From: JASGDC01 sp047605865
GTDB lineage: Bacteria > Actinomycetota > Actinomycetes > Actinomycetales > Micrococcaceae
Direction: 5' to 3'
DNA length: 40,131 nt
Assembly (NCBI GenBank): GCA_047605865.1
Contig: JASGFC010000017.1
Location: 1-40,131, forward strand
The position numbers and the translations under genes were made by a program. How positions within the stretch are numbered: position 1 is the first letter of the stretch; every line of letters begins with the position of its first letter. Under the pieces are notes generated by a model. It saw nothing but the letters and a program-made list of their open reading frames with translations, searched no databases and was not told the DNA's origin. Positions 22,849-31,567 of the stretch are shown here, one piece after another.

Positions 22849-25512
22849 TTACTCAGTCTCGTCAGAATCGTCAGACTTGATAGAGTATTTCTTTGCAAGA
22901 TCTTCAGGATTATCAAGAGTTGATGTCTGTGGTTTAGCATCTGCAGCTTCAGATTCGTGAACACGTTCAGCTAAATCTTCTTCTACATCGTCAATGCTTG
23001 CACCCTCAACAACATCGCTTGTGCCAAGTTTTCCACTCTTGTTTCCAGTGAAAGAGAATTTCTGTTCATCGTCTTCACCTTCAACATCAACTGATACGGT
23101 TTCACCTGGTTTGAGCTCACCAAAGAGGATTCGCTCAGAGAGCTGATCTTCAATGTCAGTTTGTAAAACACGACGAAGTGGGCGAGCACCTAATGCTGGA
23201 TCGTAGCCGCGGTCTGCAAGGAGATCCTTAGCAGCTTGCGAGAATTCAATCTTAATGTCTTGATCTTTTAGACGTTCTTCGAGATTCTTAAGGAACTTAT
23301 CAACAATCTGACCAATTTCATCGCGAGATAGTTGTGGGAACACGATAATATCATCAAAACGGTTCAAGAACTCAGGGCGCATTTCATCTTTAAGTGCAGA
23401 CATAACGCTAGATTTCATGATTTCATAGTTTTGTTCTTCATTGTCTCCTTGCTGGAAACCTGTAGGAACACCACTAGAAATCTGGCGGGCACCAAGGTTA
23501 GTAGTCATGATGATGACAGCATTCTTGAAGTCTGCTTCACGACCACGGCCGTCTGTCATTTTACCTTCTTCAAGAACTTGAAGTAATGAGTTGAAAATCT
23601 CTGGGTGAGCTTTTTCAATCTCATCGAAGAGTACAACAGAGAAAGGTTTACGGCGAATCTTCTCTGTAAGTTGTCCACCATCTTCGTGTCCTACGTAACC
23701 TGCTGGAGCACCGTATAAACGTGACACAGTATGTTTCTCATTAAACTCAGACATATCTAGCTGAATCAAGGCATTTTCATCTCCGAACAAAAACTCCGCA
23801 AGTGCTTTAGCAAGCTCAGTTTTACCAACACCAGTTGGACCAGCAAAGATGAATGAACCAATAGGACGCTTAGGGTCTTTCAAGCCAGTACGAGTACGGC
23901 GGATAGTCTTTGCCAAAGCTTGTACTGCAAGATCTTGACCAATAACACGCTTGTGTAGTTCATCTTCCATCTTCATCAGGCGATCAGATTCAGCTTCAGT
24001 AAGTTGTGAAACAGGAATACCGGTTGATTGGTGAAGTACCTCTGCGATAGCTTGTTCATCAACGGTAGTTACTTCGTCCATATCGGACTCACGCCATTCT
24101 TTATCTTTAGCATTACGCTTTTGTGTCAATTTTTGTTCAGTATCACGAAAACGAGCTGCTTTTTCAAATTCTTGACCATCAATGGCAGCTTCTTTTTCTT
24201 TACGAACTTTGCTAATTTCATCATCTAACTCTTTGACTTCTGGTGAAGCACTCAAGCGACGGATACGTAAGCGTGCACCAGCTTCATCGATAAGGTCAAT
24301 AGCTTTATCTGGCAAGAAACGATCATTAACATAACGATCAGATAATTTAACAGCAGATTCTAGCGCATCATCAGTAATGGTAACGTTGTGGTGCGTTTCA
24401 TAGCGATCACGCAGACCTTTAAGAATATCAACTGCTTCTTCAGGGGTTGGTTCATCAACTTGAACTGGTTGGAAGCGACGTGAGAGTGCAGCATCTTTTT
24501 CAAAGTATTTGCTGTATTCATCACGAGTGGTAGCACCAATCGCCTGGAGTTCACCACGGGCTAGCATTGGCTTTAAGAGAGTGGCAGCATCAAGGGTACC
24601 TTCTGCGTTACCAGCTCCAAGGAGTGAGTGAATCTCGTCAATGAAAATGATGATATCACCACGAGTCTTAATTTCTTTCAGCACTTTTTTGATACGTTCT
24701 TCAAAGTCACCACGATATCGTGTTCCTGCTGTTAAAGAGCCAAGATCAAGGCTGTAAACATGCTTGTTTTTCAACGGTTCTGGGACGTCACCGTCAACGA
24801 TAGCTTGTGCTAAACCTTCAACAACTGCTGTTTTACCTACACCAGGTTCACCTAAAAGAATAGGGTTGTTTTTAGTACGACGAGATAGAATCTGCATGAC
24901 ACGTTCAACTTCAGTTTGACGGCCAATAACAGGATCAAGTTTGTTTTCACGTGCTTGAGCAGTCAAATTAGCACCAAGTTGGTCTAGAAGTTTAGAACCA
25001 CTGGCAACACCTTCTGAGCGGCCAACTGGACCAGCTCCAATAAGGTCTGCATCAGATTTAGCAGAAGTAGTGCTGTCAAAACCACTGCGTAAGTTCATGA
25101 TTTCTTGACGAACCTGAGAAAGGTCAACACCTTGTTTCACGATAACTTGAGATGCCATGGCGTCTGTTTCACGAATAAGACCAAGGAGGAGGTGTTCAGT
25201 GCCAATGAAATTATCGCCAAGTTGCAGCATTTCACGCATTGCTGCTTCAAGAACTTTTTTAGCGCGTGGAGTAAATGGAATATGTTCTGCAGGAGGAGTA
25301 TCACTAGGACCTAGTGCTTCTTTAATTTCTTCACGAACCGTATCGATATTGATACCAAGGTTTGATAAAGCCTTAGCTCCGATACCTTCGCCTTCGCTCA
25401 TTATTCCAAGGAGCATATGCTCTGTGCCGATGTAGTTGTGATTCAGTAGGCGTGCTTCTTCTTTAGCTAGCACTAAACAGCGACGTGCACGGTCAGTAAA
25501 TTTCTCGAACAT
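22849..25512 (-). CDS. clpC: ATP-dependent Clp protease ATP-binding subunit ClpC
   Basis: An 887-residue class I Clp unfoldase that feeds substrates to ClpP. Domains in order: two N-terminal Clp_N repeats (about 1-145, with LVLAKEEARLLNHNYIG), the first AAA domain with Walker A GEPGVGKT near 218, the middle domain with a UVR-type segment near 430-465, and the second AAA domain with GPTGVGKT near 555. The C-terminus is an acidic extension of about 70 residues (DDVEEDLAERVHE), longer than usual. ATG 25512 follows a strong SD, AAGGAGTG, at 8 nt spacing; this is one of few clearly leadered genes here. Neither a ctsR nor an mcs gene is adjacent. Confidence 0.97.
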   Translation of the reverse strand: MFEKFTDRARRCLVLAKEEARLLNHNYIGTEHMLLGIMSEGEGIGAKALSNLGINIDTVREEIKEALGPSDTPPAEHIPFTPRAKKVLEAAMREMLQLGDNFIGTEHLLLGLIRETDAMASQVIVKQGVDLSQVRQEIMNLRSGFDSTTSAKSDADLIGAGPVGRSEGVASGSKLLDQLGANLTAQARENKLDPVIGRQTEVERVMQILSRRTKNNPILLGEPGVGKTAVVEGLAQAIVDGDVPEPLKNKHVYSLDLGSLTAGTRYRGDFEERIKKVLKEIKTRGDIIIFIDEIHSLLGAGNAEGTLDAATLLKPMLARGELQAIGATTRDEYSKYFEKDAALSRRFQPVQVDEPTPEEAVDILKGLRDRYETHHNVTITDDALESAVKLSDRYVNDRFLPDKAIDLIDEAGARLRIRRLSASPEVKELDDEISKVRKEKEAAIDGQEFEKAARFRDTEQKLTQKRNAKDKEWRESDMDEVTTVDEQAIAEVLHQSTGIPVSQLTEAESDRLMKMEDELHKRVIGQDLAVQALAKTIRRTRTGLKDPKRPIGSFIFAGPTGVGKTELAKALAEFLFGDENALIQLDMSEFNEKHTVSRLYGAPAGYVGHEDGGQLTEKIRRKPFSVVLFDEIEKAHPEIFNSLLQVLEEGKMTDGRGREADFKNAVIIMTTNLGARQISSGVPTGFQQGDNEEQNYEIMKSSVMSALKDEMRPEFLNRFDDIIVFPQLSRDEIGQIVDKFLKNLEERLKDQDIKIEFSQAAKDLLADRGYDPALGARPLRRVLQTDIEDQLSERILFGELKPGETVSVDVEGEDDEQKFSFTGNKSGKLGTSDVVEGASIDDVEEDLAERVHESEAADAKPQTSTLDNPEDLAKKYSIKSDDSDETE

Positions 25513-25624
25513 ATATTTTCACTCCTTGGCCTTAAGATATATCTCTTCTTACTATGACTTTACGGAAGTTAGCTGCGAAAAGATAGCGAAAATATCCTTT
25601 GTTCGCTGAAGGCTTGACGCTGAA

Positions 25625-26542
25625 CTATTGAGGTAAACTTAACCCCTGTTTATAGCTGCTTGCTAGACCGTCCTGAAGAAGTGTTTCAACTGCTTTTTGT
25701 CGTTGCTTTTGGGGAGCTTGAAGTTTTTTAAGTTTAGCAAGATGCTGCTGCACTTCTTCTTCTGCATAGTTGGTATTGACTATGGGACCAGTGAGTAATT
25801 CTTCAGGAATTTCTTTGCTAGCATGACGTAAAATCGCCATAATAGCACCACGTACCTGTCTGTCTGTTCCTTGCCATGTTTGCCCTCGAGGTTGATATTG
25901 CGCTTCAGGGCGACCTGCTTTTATCCATTGACACTCATGATGGATAGGGCATTGATGGCACGATGGTGCTTTCGCAGTACAGACTAGTGCCCCTAATTCC
26001 ATGATGGCAGCGTTCCACTGAACAGATTTCAGTCTTTGTTGAGGAAGCAGTTGTGCTGCAAGTTTCTTCTCGCTGGCGTTAAGTGTTGGTGCTGGCAAAG
26101 CTGTCCCAGTGATAGCACGAGCTTGAACTCTACGAATATTCGTATCAATTACTACTTCTTTATTTTTAAAAGCGAAACACGATACAGCACTTGCAGTGTA
26201 GTCACCAACACCTGGAAGTTCACGTAATTCTTGATAGTTAGCAGGAAAGAAACCCTGTGTAGTAATAGCTTGAGCAGCAGCATGTAAACGTAATGCTCTA
26301 CGTGGATAACCAAGCCTGTCCCACATTTTAAGGATGTCACTTTTACTAGCCTGTGCACAGGCTTCAGGTGTTGGCCATCGTGCCATCCATGCTTCCCAAC
26401 GTGGTAGAACGCGCACTACCGGAGTTTGTTGCAGCATGACTTCGCTGACTAAAATACCCCAGGGGGTACAGTCAGATTTGCGCCACGGCAAGTCACGTTG
26501 GTTGTGCGTATACCAGTCAATAATTATTTTGTGGAGTGCCAT
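25625..26542 (-). CDS. mutY: A/G-specific adenine DNA glycosylase
   Basis: MutY removes adenine mispaired with 8-oxoguanine. The 305-residue protein has the helix-hairpin-helix LPGVGDYTASAV near residue 113 with the catalytic Asp in VVIDTNIRR. Earlier is the conserved EVMLQQTPV segment, and the iron-sulfur cluster ligands are spaced C-x6-C-x2-C-x5-C near 190-206. The C-terminus is only ~90 residues beyond the cluster and lacks a recognisable complete NUDIX-like 8-oxoG domain, as in several actinobacterial MutY. ATG 26542 is chosen because CATAAT lies 7 nt upstream. It is divergent from the next gene, with a 38-nt gap. Confidence 0.94.
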   Translation of the reverse strand: MALHKIIIDWYTHNQRDLPWRKSDCTPWGILVSEVMLQQTPVVRVLPRWEAWMARWPTPEACAQASKSDILKMWDRLGYPRRALRLHAAAQAITTQGFFPANYQELRELPGVGDYTASAVSCFAFKNKEVVIDTNIRRVQARAITGTALPAPTLNASEKKLAAQLLPQQRLKSVQWNAAIMELGALVCTAKAPSCHQCPIHHECQWIKAGRPEAQYQPRGQTWQGTDRQVRGAIMAILRHASKEIPEELLTGPIVNTNYAEEEVQQHLAKLKKLQAPQKQRQKAVETLLQDGLASSYKQGLSLPQ

Positions 26543-26567
26543 TGACACTATTATGAAGGCAAAAGTT

Positions 26568-26573
26568 TAGAAT
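26568..26573 (+). promoter_or_regulatory. -10 element TAGAAT of the 26581 gene (leaderless)
   Basis: TAGAAT plus 7 nt leads to ATG 26581. The intervening AGGAGGT touches the ATG and is too close to act as an SD for it, so leaderless initiation is more likely. The mutY -10 (26550-26555, complement) is 12 nt away, giving back-to-back promoters. Confidence 0.45.
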
Positions 26574-26580
26574 AGGAGGT

Positions 26581-27228
26581 ATGAGTTCGCAGATGCCTAA
26601 AAAAAACCCTCAGAGAACAACTCGTAGAGAGTCTCCTGAAGTATACAGGCAACGTCGGCTCATGGTTGTGGCTTCGCTACTTGGAGCCATTATCTTATTG
26701 GGAATTTATTTTTGGCGCGACAATGAGAAAAAAGAACAAGCTGCTCAAGCACAAGCTGAAGCTAGTAGTGTTGTGACTTTGTCAGCTCCTGCTGCCGATT
26801 CTTCAGAATCAGCTGCTGCAGCAACTTCCGCGATTGCACCAACGTGTGACATGAACAATATTAAAGTTGAGGCAGCTGTTGACCAAGAAGTTTATACCTC
26901 AACAGACCGACCAAAGCTATCTTTGAAAGTCACCAATGTTGGTAGTGATAGTTGCTTACTTAATGTGGGTACATCACAACAGACTTTCACGATAGCAAAA
27001 AAGGGCGGAGATAAAATCTGGACTTCTAAAGATTGTCAAGAAAACACTGATGATGAACAGCGCCTTATGACTCCAAATAAAACTGAAGTTGCTATCATGA
27101 CGTGGAATCGTGTGCTTTCAAAAGATGGCTGTGCGGTTCCTGATGGTGTTCCGCAACCTGGTCAGTACACCTTAACTGTTCAAATGGCAGACAAACAAAG
27201 TAATGGTGTTGATTTTGTTTTGCAGTAA
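26581..27228 (+). CDS. Membrane-anchored extracytoplasmic protein next to mutY/disA
   Basis: A 215-residue protein. A basic cytoplasmic N-terminus (about 1-26) precedes one transmembrane helix (about 27-46), an Ala/Ser-rich linker, and a C-terminal beta-rich domain of about 120 residues. That domain has four cysteines (including CDMNN, CLLN, CQEN and GCAV), which could form two disulfides. The domain resembles immunoglobulin-like folds in pattern (SLKVTNVGS, QPGQYTLTVQ). Similar proteins occur beside mutY and disA in other actinobacteria. Function unknown. It ends 14 nt before the convergent disA. Confidence 0.82.
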   Translation: MSSQMPKKNPQRTTRRESPEVYRQRRLMVVASLLGAIILLGIYFWRDNEKKEQAAQAQAEASSVVTLSAPAADSSESAAAATSAIAPTCDMNNIKVEAAVDQEVYTSTDRPKLSLKVTNVGSDSCLLNVGTSQQTFTIAKKGGDKIWTSKDCQENTDDEQRLMTPNKTEVAIMTWNRVLSKDGCAVPDGVPQPGQYTLTVQMADKQSNGVDFVLQ

Positions 27229-27242
27229 GAGATAAAGGCTTA

Positions 27243-28328
27243 TTAAATAAAGCGCTCTAGAACACTAGCATCAGAAATTTTATAGAGACCATCGTGTACG
27301 TTGCGAGCGCGTTGTTCACCAACACCTTCAACTTCCATGAGATCTTCAAGTGTTGCAGCCATAAGATTTTGAAGGCTACCGAAGTGTGCAACAAGACGGT
27401 CAGCAATAGCAGGAGGCACAGGTTTTTTCATGTATGCAAGGAGTCTGTAACCTGCTGGATGGACTGGAGAATCAAGTGATTCATCATCTCCACCTAGTCC
27501 AATGATTTGAGAAATCTTTGTAAGATCAGCAATAAGAGCATTGTCATCAAGCTTACTGAGCATTTTGAGCATGAGAGGCAAGTCTGTTTGTGGGTCTACA
27601 CCTGAAACGTAATCTCTAATAACAAGTTCACTGTTTTGTGCAAGTCCCGTTGTTAACTCAGCATGCTGTAATGCCAAGAGGCGGCCATCAGTTCCAAGTT
27701 CAATAACATCATCTTCAATTTCTTGGGAAATACGACGAAGCATTTCTTGACGTTGAAGGGCAGAAGTGACATCACGTACGGTAACCATATCTTCAATTTC
27801 AAGTGCAGAAAGTGAATCAGTTACTTGGTCAAGACGGGTACGGTAACGTTCAAGTGTTGCTAGTGCTTGTGTACCACGGGCAAGTACAATATCTGAAGCA
27901 TTGAGTACATAGCGCGCTCCATCAAGGTAAAGGCCAATAGTACGCATTGATTTACTGACAGAAATGACTGGATACCCTGTTTGACGAGATACTCGTTGCG
28001 CTGTGCGGTGGCGCGTACCTGATTCATTTGTTTCAATATTGGCATCAGGCATGAGTTGAACAGCAGCTTTAATAATGTGGTGTGCTTGTCTATCACAGAC
28101 AATGGCACCATCCATTTTTGCTAGTTCTCTGAGCCGAGTTGGGCTGTACTTAACATTGAGTTGGAAGCCACCAGAACAGATATCTTCTACAACTTCATCG
28201 TGTCCAAGCACTATAAGAGCACCTGTGGCACCATTAAGAATTCGGTCTAAGCCTTCGCGTAGTTCAGTACCAGGTGAGATTTGTGGGAAGAGGCTACGGA
28301 GTTTCTCTGCCGTGGTTTTATCTGGCAT
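27243..28328 (-). CDS. disA: Diadenylate cyclase / DNA integrity scanning protein DisA
   Basis: DisA makes the second messenger c-di-AMP from two ATP and monitors branched DNA. The 361-residue protein has the DAC domain with catalytic DGA (MDGAIVCD near residue 75) and RHR (GTRHRTAQR near 106). A helical spine follows, then a C-terminal helix-hairpin-helix DNA-binding region (VEGVGEQRARNV near 335). ATG 28328 is chosen over TTG 28331 because GGAG lies 5 nt before the ATG. It lies downstream of radA, in the usual actinobacterial radA-disA order, on the same strand. Confidence 0.96.
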   Translation of the reverse strand: MPDKTTAEKLRSLFPQISPGTELREGLDRILNGATGALIVLGHDEVVEDICSGGFQLNVKYSPTRLRELAKMDGAIVCDRQAHHIIKAAVQLMPDANIETNESGTRHRTAQRVSRQTGYPVISVSKSMRTIGLYLDGARYVLNASDIVLARGTQALATLERYRTRLDQVTDSLSALEIEDMVTVRDVTSALQRQEMLRRISQEIEDDVIELGTDGRLLALQHAELTTGLAQNSELVIRDYVSGVDPQTDLPLMLKMLSKLDDNALIADLTKISQIIGLGGDDESLDSPVHPAGYRLLAYMKKPVPPAIADRLVAHFGSLQNLMAATLEDLMEVEGVGEQRARNVHDGLYKISDASVLERFI

Positions 28329-28436
28329 CAAGTCTCCTAATCTAATACTTAAACTACAGTTTATAACACTACAGTAACGAGCAAAGCTGAAAAAATCCTA
28401 GGTGGTAACGTAAGCTTAACCTAATAAAGGCTGAAG

Positions 28437-29801
28437 CTATTGACTAAAGTAATGCAGAGCTTGGCTGAGCGTCTTGATAGTTGTTACTTTGAAATCTGCT
28501 GGAATGCCTTTCATCTTTTGTGTTGAGACAGGTACTAGTGCGTGTTTAAAACCCATACGTGCTGCCTCTTGAACACGTTTGGCAATACCTGGAACTTGGC
28601 GTACTTCTCCAGCAAGTCCAACTTCTCCAAACACTACTGTTCCTTGGGGAACTGGTTTATCTGTATAGGCGGAAGTAAGCGCAATTGCTGCTGCAAGATC
28701 TACTGCTGGTTCTGTTAGTTTTACGCCACCAACAGTTGCCAGATAGCTATCGTATTTGCTTAGTGGGAAACCTGCTCTACGTTGCAGCACTGCTAAAAGC
28801 ATGGAACAACGTGCACTATCAAGACCACTGCTGGCTCTGCGTGGCTGAGCTTGATTGGTTTGTGCAACAAGGGCTTGTACTTCGGCAAGTAGTGGACGTT
28901 TTCCTTCTAAAGTGACGGTAATACATGTTCCAGACACTGCTTCTTGATCTGAGGAGATAAATAAGCCACTTGGGTCTTCAACGCTTTTAATACCTTCTTC
29001 ACCAAGATCAAAACAGCCGACCTCATCTGTAGGTCCATAACGATTCTTCACAGCACGAACCATACGTAAAGTGCTGTGTCTATCACCTTCAAATTGACAT
29101 ACTACATCTACCAAATGTTCAAGGGTTCGTGGCCCAGCAATAGTTCCGTCTTTGGTCACATGTCCAACAATTAAGGTTGTAATGTTTTGTTTTTTAGCAG
29201 TATTGATAATAGCGCCAGCAACTTCTTTAACCTGAGACGTCCCACCTGCAACACCATCAACTTCAGTACTAGATAGTGTTTGAATGGAATCAATAACAAG
29301 AAGCTCAGGTTCCACGTCTTCAATATGCCCTAAGACAGTACCCAAGTCAGTTTCTGATACTAAGAAAAGCTCATCAGCTAAGGCACCAATACGTTGCGCA
29401 CGAAGCGTTACTTGCGATTCTGACTCTTCAGCACTGATATAAAGGGCTTTTAGTCCTGATTGTGCTACCTTCGCAGCAACATCAAGGATTAGTGTTGATT
29501 TACCAATACCGGGTTCACCTGCCATCAATACAACAGAACCAGGCACTAAACCACCACCGAGAACCCTATCCAATTCGCTGACTCCAGTGGGGTAATTACT
29601 AGAGTTTGATGTATCAATGCTGGTAATGGCTTGGGCAGCTTCAGCTACATTAACTACACTTGCTTGAGTTCTAGGTGCTGCTTTCGTTATTTTTTCTTCA
29701 AGAGTTCCCCATTGCTGACATTGAGTGCAGCGTCCCATCCAGCTAGCAAACTTTGCGCCACACTCTGAACACACATATGGAAGTTCTGTTTTTTTACTCA
29801 T
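28437..29801 (-). CDS. radA: DNA repair protein RadA
   Basis: RadA is a RecA-like helicase that promotes branch migration in recombination. The 454-residue protein has the N-terminal C4 zinc finger (CSECGAKFASWMGRCTQC, residues 11-28), the RecA core with Walker A GEPGIGKST near 95, Walker B ELLVIDSIQ near 168, and the RadA signature KNRYG (usually KNRFG) near 253. The Lon-like C-terminal domain begins near 290. ATG 29801 may be leaderless: CATGAT ends 6 nt before it, though this is a weaker match. disA follows downstream with about 108 nt between them. Confidence 0.96.
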   Translation of the reverse strand: MSKKTELPYVCSECGAKFASWMGRCTQCQQWGTLEEKITKAAPRTQASVVNVAEAAQAITSIDTSNSSNYPTGVSELDRVLGGGLVPGSVVLMAGEPGIGKSTLILDVAAKVAQSGLKALYISAEESESQVTLRAQRIGALADELFLVSETDLGTVLGHIEDVEPELLVIDSIQTLSSTEVDGVAGGTSQVKEVAGAIINTAKKQNITTLIVGHVTKDGTIAGPRTLEHLVDVVCQFEGDRHSTLRMVRAVKNRYGPTDEVGCFDLGEEGIKSVEDPSGLFISSDQEAVSGTCITVTLEGKRPLLAEVQALVAQTNQAQPRRASSGLDSARCSMLLAVLQRRAGFPLSKYDSYLATVGGVKLTEPAVDLAAAIALTSAYTDKPVPQGTVVFGEVGLAGEVRQVPGIAKRVQEAARMGFKHALVPVSTQKMKGIPADFKVTTIKTLSQALHYFSQ

Positions 29802-29831
29802 GGTTTTATCATGCCAGTAGGCACTGACAAT

Positions 29832-31016
29832 TTACTCTTCGTGAGGTAGCTCAAGGTCAGGAAGCTGATCTACAGCTTCTCTGGCATTCATACCAGTAAT
29901 ACGGAAAAGATCTACATAAAGTTCACGGATAATTAACAAAATTGCGTAACTTTCTGCAGAATGAAGATGAACTTCATCATGATCTAAAAGCAAAGCACCT
30001 TGCTTGAGAATCACTTGCGCATCTGCCAGGCTTGCCAAACCAGCATTAGATTCAACATCGTGATTTTCTTCTGTCACTTTGCCCATATGTTCAACGCCAG
30101 TTTGGATACAAGCAATGCCTGCGCAAATTTTTTCAAGAGGGGCTTCTAACCTTTTGTATTCAGTTGCGTAGTTTTCTTCATCATCAAGTTCAATTGCTCG
30201 TACAACTAATCGTGAAATAGTGCGGCAATTACGCAAGGCAAAATCAGTATGGATAGAAATTTTATCTAGAATATCTAAAGTTTCACTATAGCCACGATAA
30301 TGCGGTGCTAGTCGTGTTGTTTCTTGTGAAGATTCTACAGCTGTCATCATGCTATCAGATAAACTCTGAGTGTCTCTTGACCACATGAGATTTTCATAAG
30401 CAAGTCCAAGGTCATGGAATTCTAGTGCTTTCATATTGGATTCAAGCAGCTCTTTAGTTTCTCCTAGAACATCTGAAATATCTTTGCCGGCTTCTCGTTG
30501 CGGATTCTGTGCAAAAATCATGGTAACGAGCACAGCGATAATTCCACCAATCAAACCATCAAAGACGCGAGAGAAATGACCAGTAGTAGGCATAGGATAC
30601 AGCACCAGAATTAAACTCTGCATGGCAATTTGCGTGGAGAAAATTCTACTACTATTGAGTGCTCTGGCAAACATTAAGCAAACAAAAATAATAATCCCTG
30701 CTTGCCACATGCCTTGGCCAAGAATCATCATGAGAACATCGGCAATAAGAATACCTGCCAAGCAACCTGTGAAGACGTCAAAAACAACTTTAAGCCTTGG
30801 CCCTTTAGCAAAACCTAAACTTGAAATACACACGGTAGCAGCAAAGACGGGAAACTTATGTCCTAAAGTAACTTCAGCAAGCCAGTAGGCAATCAAAGCA
30901 CTCAGTGTAGTGAGCATAACTCGTGGCGCAGACTTTTGAGCACGTTTTAACCCTCGCTTCGTCTTTGAAGCAAGCTCGCGACTTCTCTTTTGAAGTCCGG
31001 TTAAAGTTGGCGCCAT
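29832..31016 (-). CDS. FUSC-family / aromatic-acid exporter-like membrane protein
   Basis: A 394-residue protein with an N-terminal membrane half of about six helices (roughly residues 30-170). The soluble C-terminal half is helical and acidic. This is the topology of FUSC-like (aromatic acid exporter, YqjA/YgaE-type) proteins. The segment HKFPVFAATVCISSLGFA near 52 resembles the family's first repeat. Substrate unknown. ATG 31016 is chosen over an upstream in-frame ATG because TAAGAT lies 7 nt before it. The gene is divergent from copC with 35 nt between start codons. Confidence 0.78.
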   Translation of the reverse strand: MAPTLTGLQKRSRELASKTKRGLKRAQKSAPRVMLTTLSALIAYWLAEVTLGHKFPVFAATVCISSLGFAKGPRLKVVFDVFTGCLAGILIADVLMMILGQGMWQAGIIIFVCLMFARALNSSRIFSTQIAMQSLILVLYPMPTTGHFSRVFDGLIGGIIAVLVTMIFAQNPQREAGKDISDVLGETKELLESNMKALEFHDLGLAYENLMWSRDTQSLSDSMMTAVESSQETTRLAPHYRGYSETLDILDKISIHTDFALRNCRTISRLVVRAIELDDEENYATEYKRLEAPLEKICAGIACIQTGVEHMGKVTEENHDVESNAGLASLADAQVILKQGALLLDHDEVHLHSAESYAILLIIRELYVDLFRITGMNAREAVDQLPDLELPHEE

Positions 31017-31023
31017 ATTTTCT

Positions 31024-31045
31024 ATCTTAACTTGTTTGTTATAGT
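31024..31045. promoter_or_regulatory. Back-to-back leaderless promoters of the FUSC gene and copC
   Basis: On the complement, TAAGAT (31024-31029) lies 7 nt before ATG 31016. On the plus strand, TATAGT (31040-31045) lies 6 nt before ATG 31052. The -35 region of each overlaps the other promoter, so a single regulator could control both. Confidence 0.5.
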
Positions 31046-31051
31046 AAAAGT

Positions 31052-31567
31052 ATGCGTACTGTTTTACGTCTTTTGATTTCATTTTTTGCTATATTTACTC
31101 TTTTTGCACCTTCGGCTTCTGCTCACGATGAGCTCACAGGAAGTATACCGGCAGATAATGCCATCGTGCAGACCTCACCAAGTGAAATTCAACTCAACTT
31201 TAATGATTCTGTCATGACAATGGGCGCAGAATTCTCCGTTACTGCAGTTCAAGGCGATAAAAGCAATGTTATTGAGGGAGAGCCTCAATATCAAGGTACA
31301 CGAGTTACCCAAAAGCTTAAAGCTAATTTACCTGAAGGCACTTATAACGCTGCTTGGCGCGTAGTTTCAGCCGATGGTCACCCCATTGGTGGAGTGGTAA
31401 AGTTCTCAGTTGGGCATCAGAGTCAAGAGAGTCAAACGTCACAGCAAGAAAATCAAGATAATTCATCAATGACCTGGCTATGGCCAACATTAGCTGTTGT
31501 TGTTGCGTGTATTGCTTTAGTAGCTTTCTGGTTTAACCGAAAGCAAAAGGCTCACCACGATGTCTAA
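31052..31567 (+). CDS. copC: CopC-domain copper-binding exported protein
   Basis: A 171-residue protein. The signal peptide (1-24, ASA cleavage) leaves a mature N-terminal histidine, which in CopC proteins is part of the Cu(II) site. The CopC pattern HDELTGSIPADNAIV follows, then LNFNDSV and a later histidine in SADGHPIGG near 112, another expected ligand. A Gln/Ser-rich linker, one transmembrane helix (about 143-163) and HHDV end the protein, so it is membrane-tethered. It overlaps the Dyp peroxidase gene by 8 nt, implying a shared role in metal or haem handling outside the membrane. Confidence 0.9.
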   Translation: MRTVLRLLISFFAIFTLFAPSASAHDELTGSIPADNAIVQTSPSEIQLNFNDSVMTMGAEFSVTAVQGDKSNVIEGEPQYQGTRVTQKLKANLPEGTYNAAWRVVSADGHPIGGVVKFSVGHQSQESQTSQQENQDNSSMTWLWPTLAVVVACIALVAFWFNRKQKAHHDV

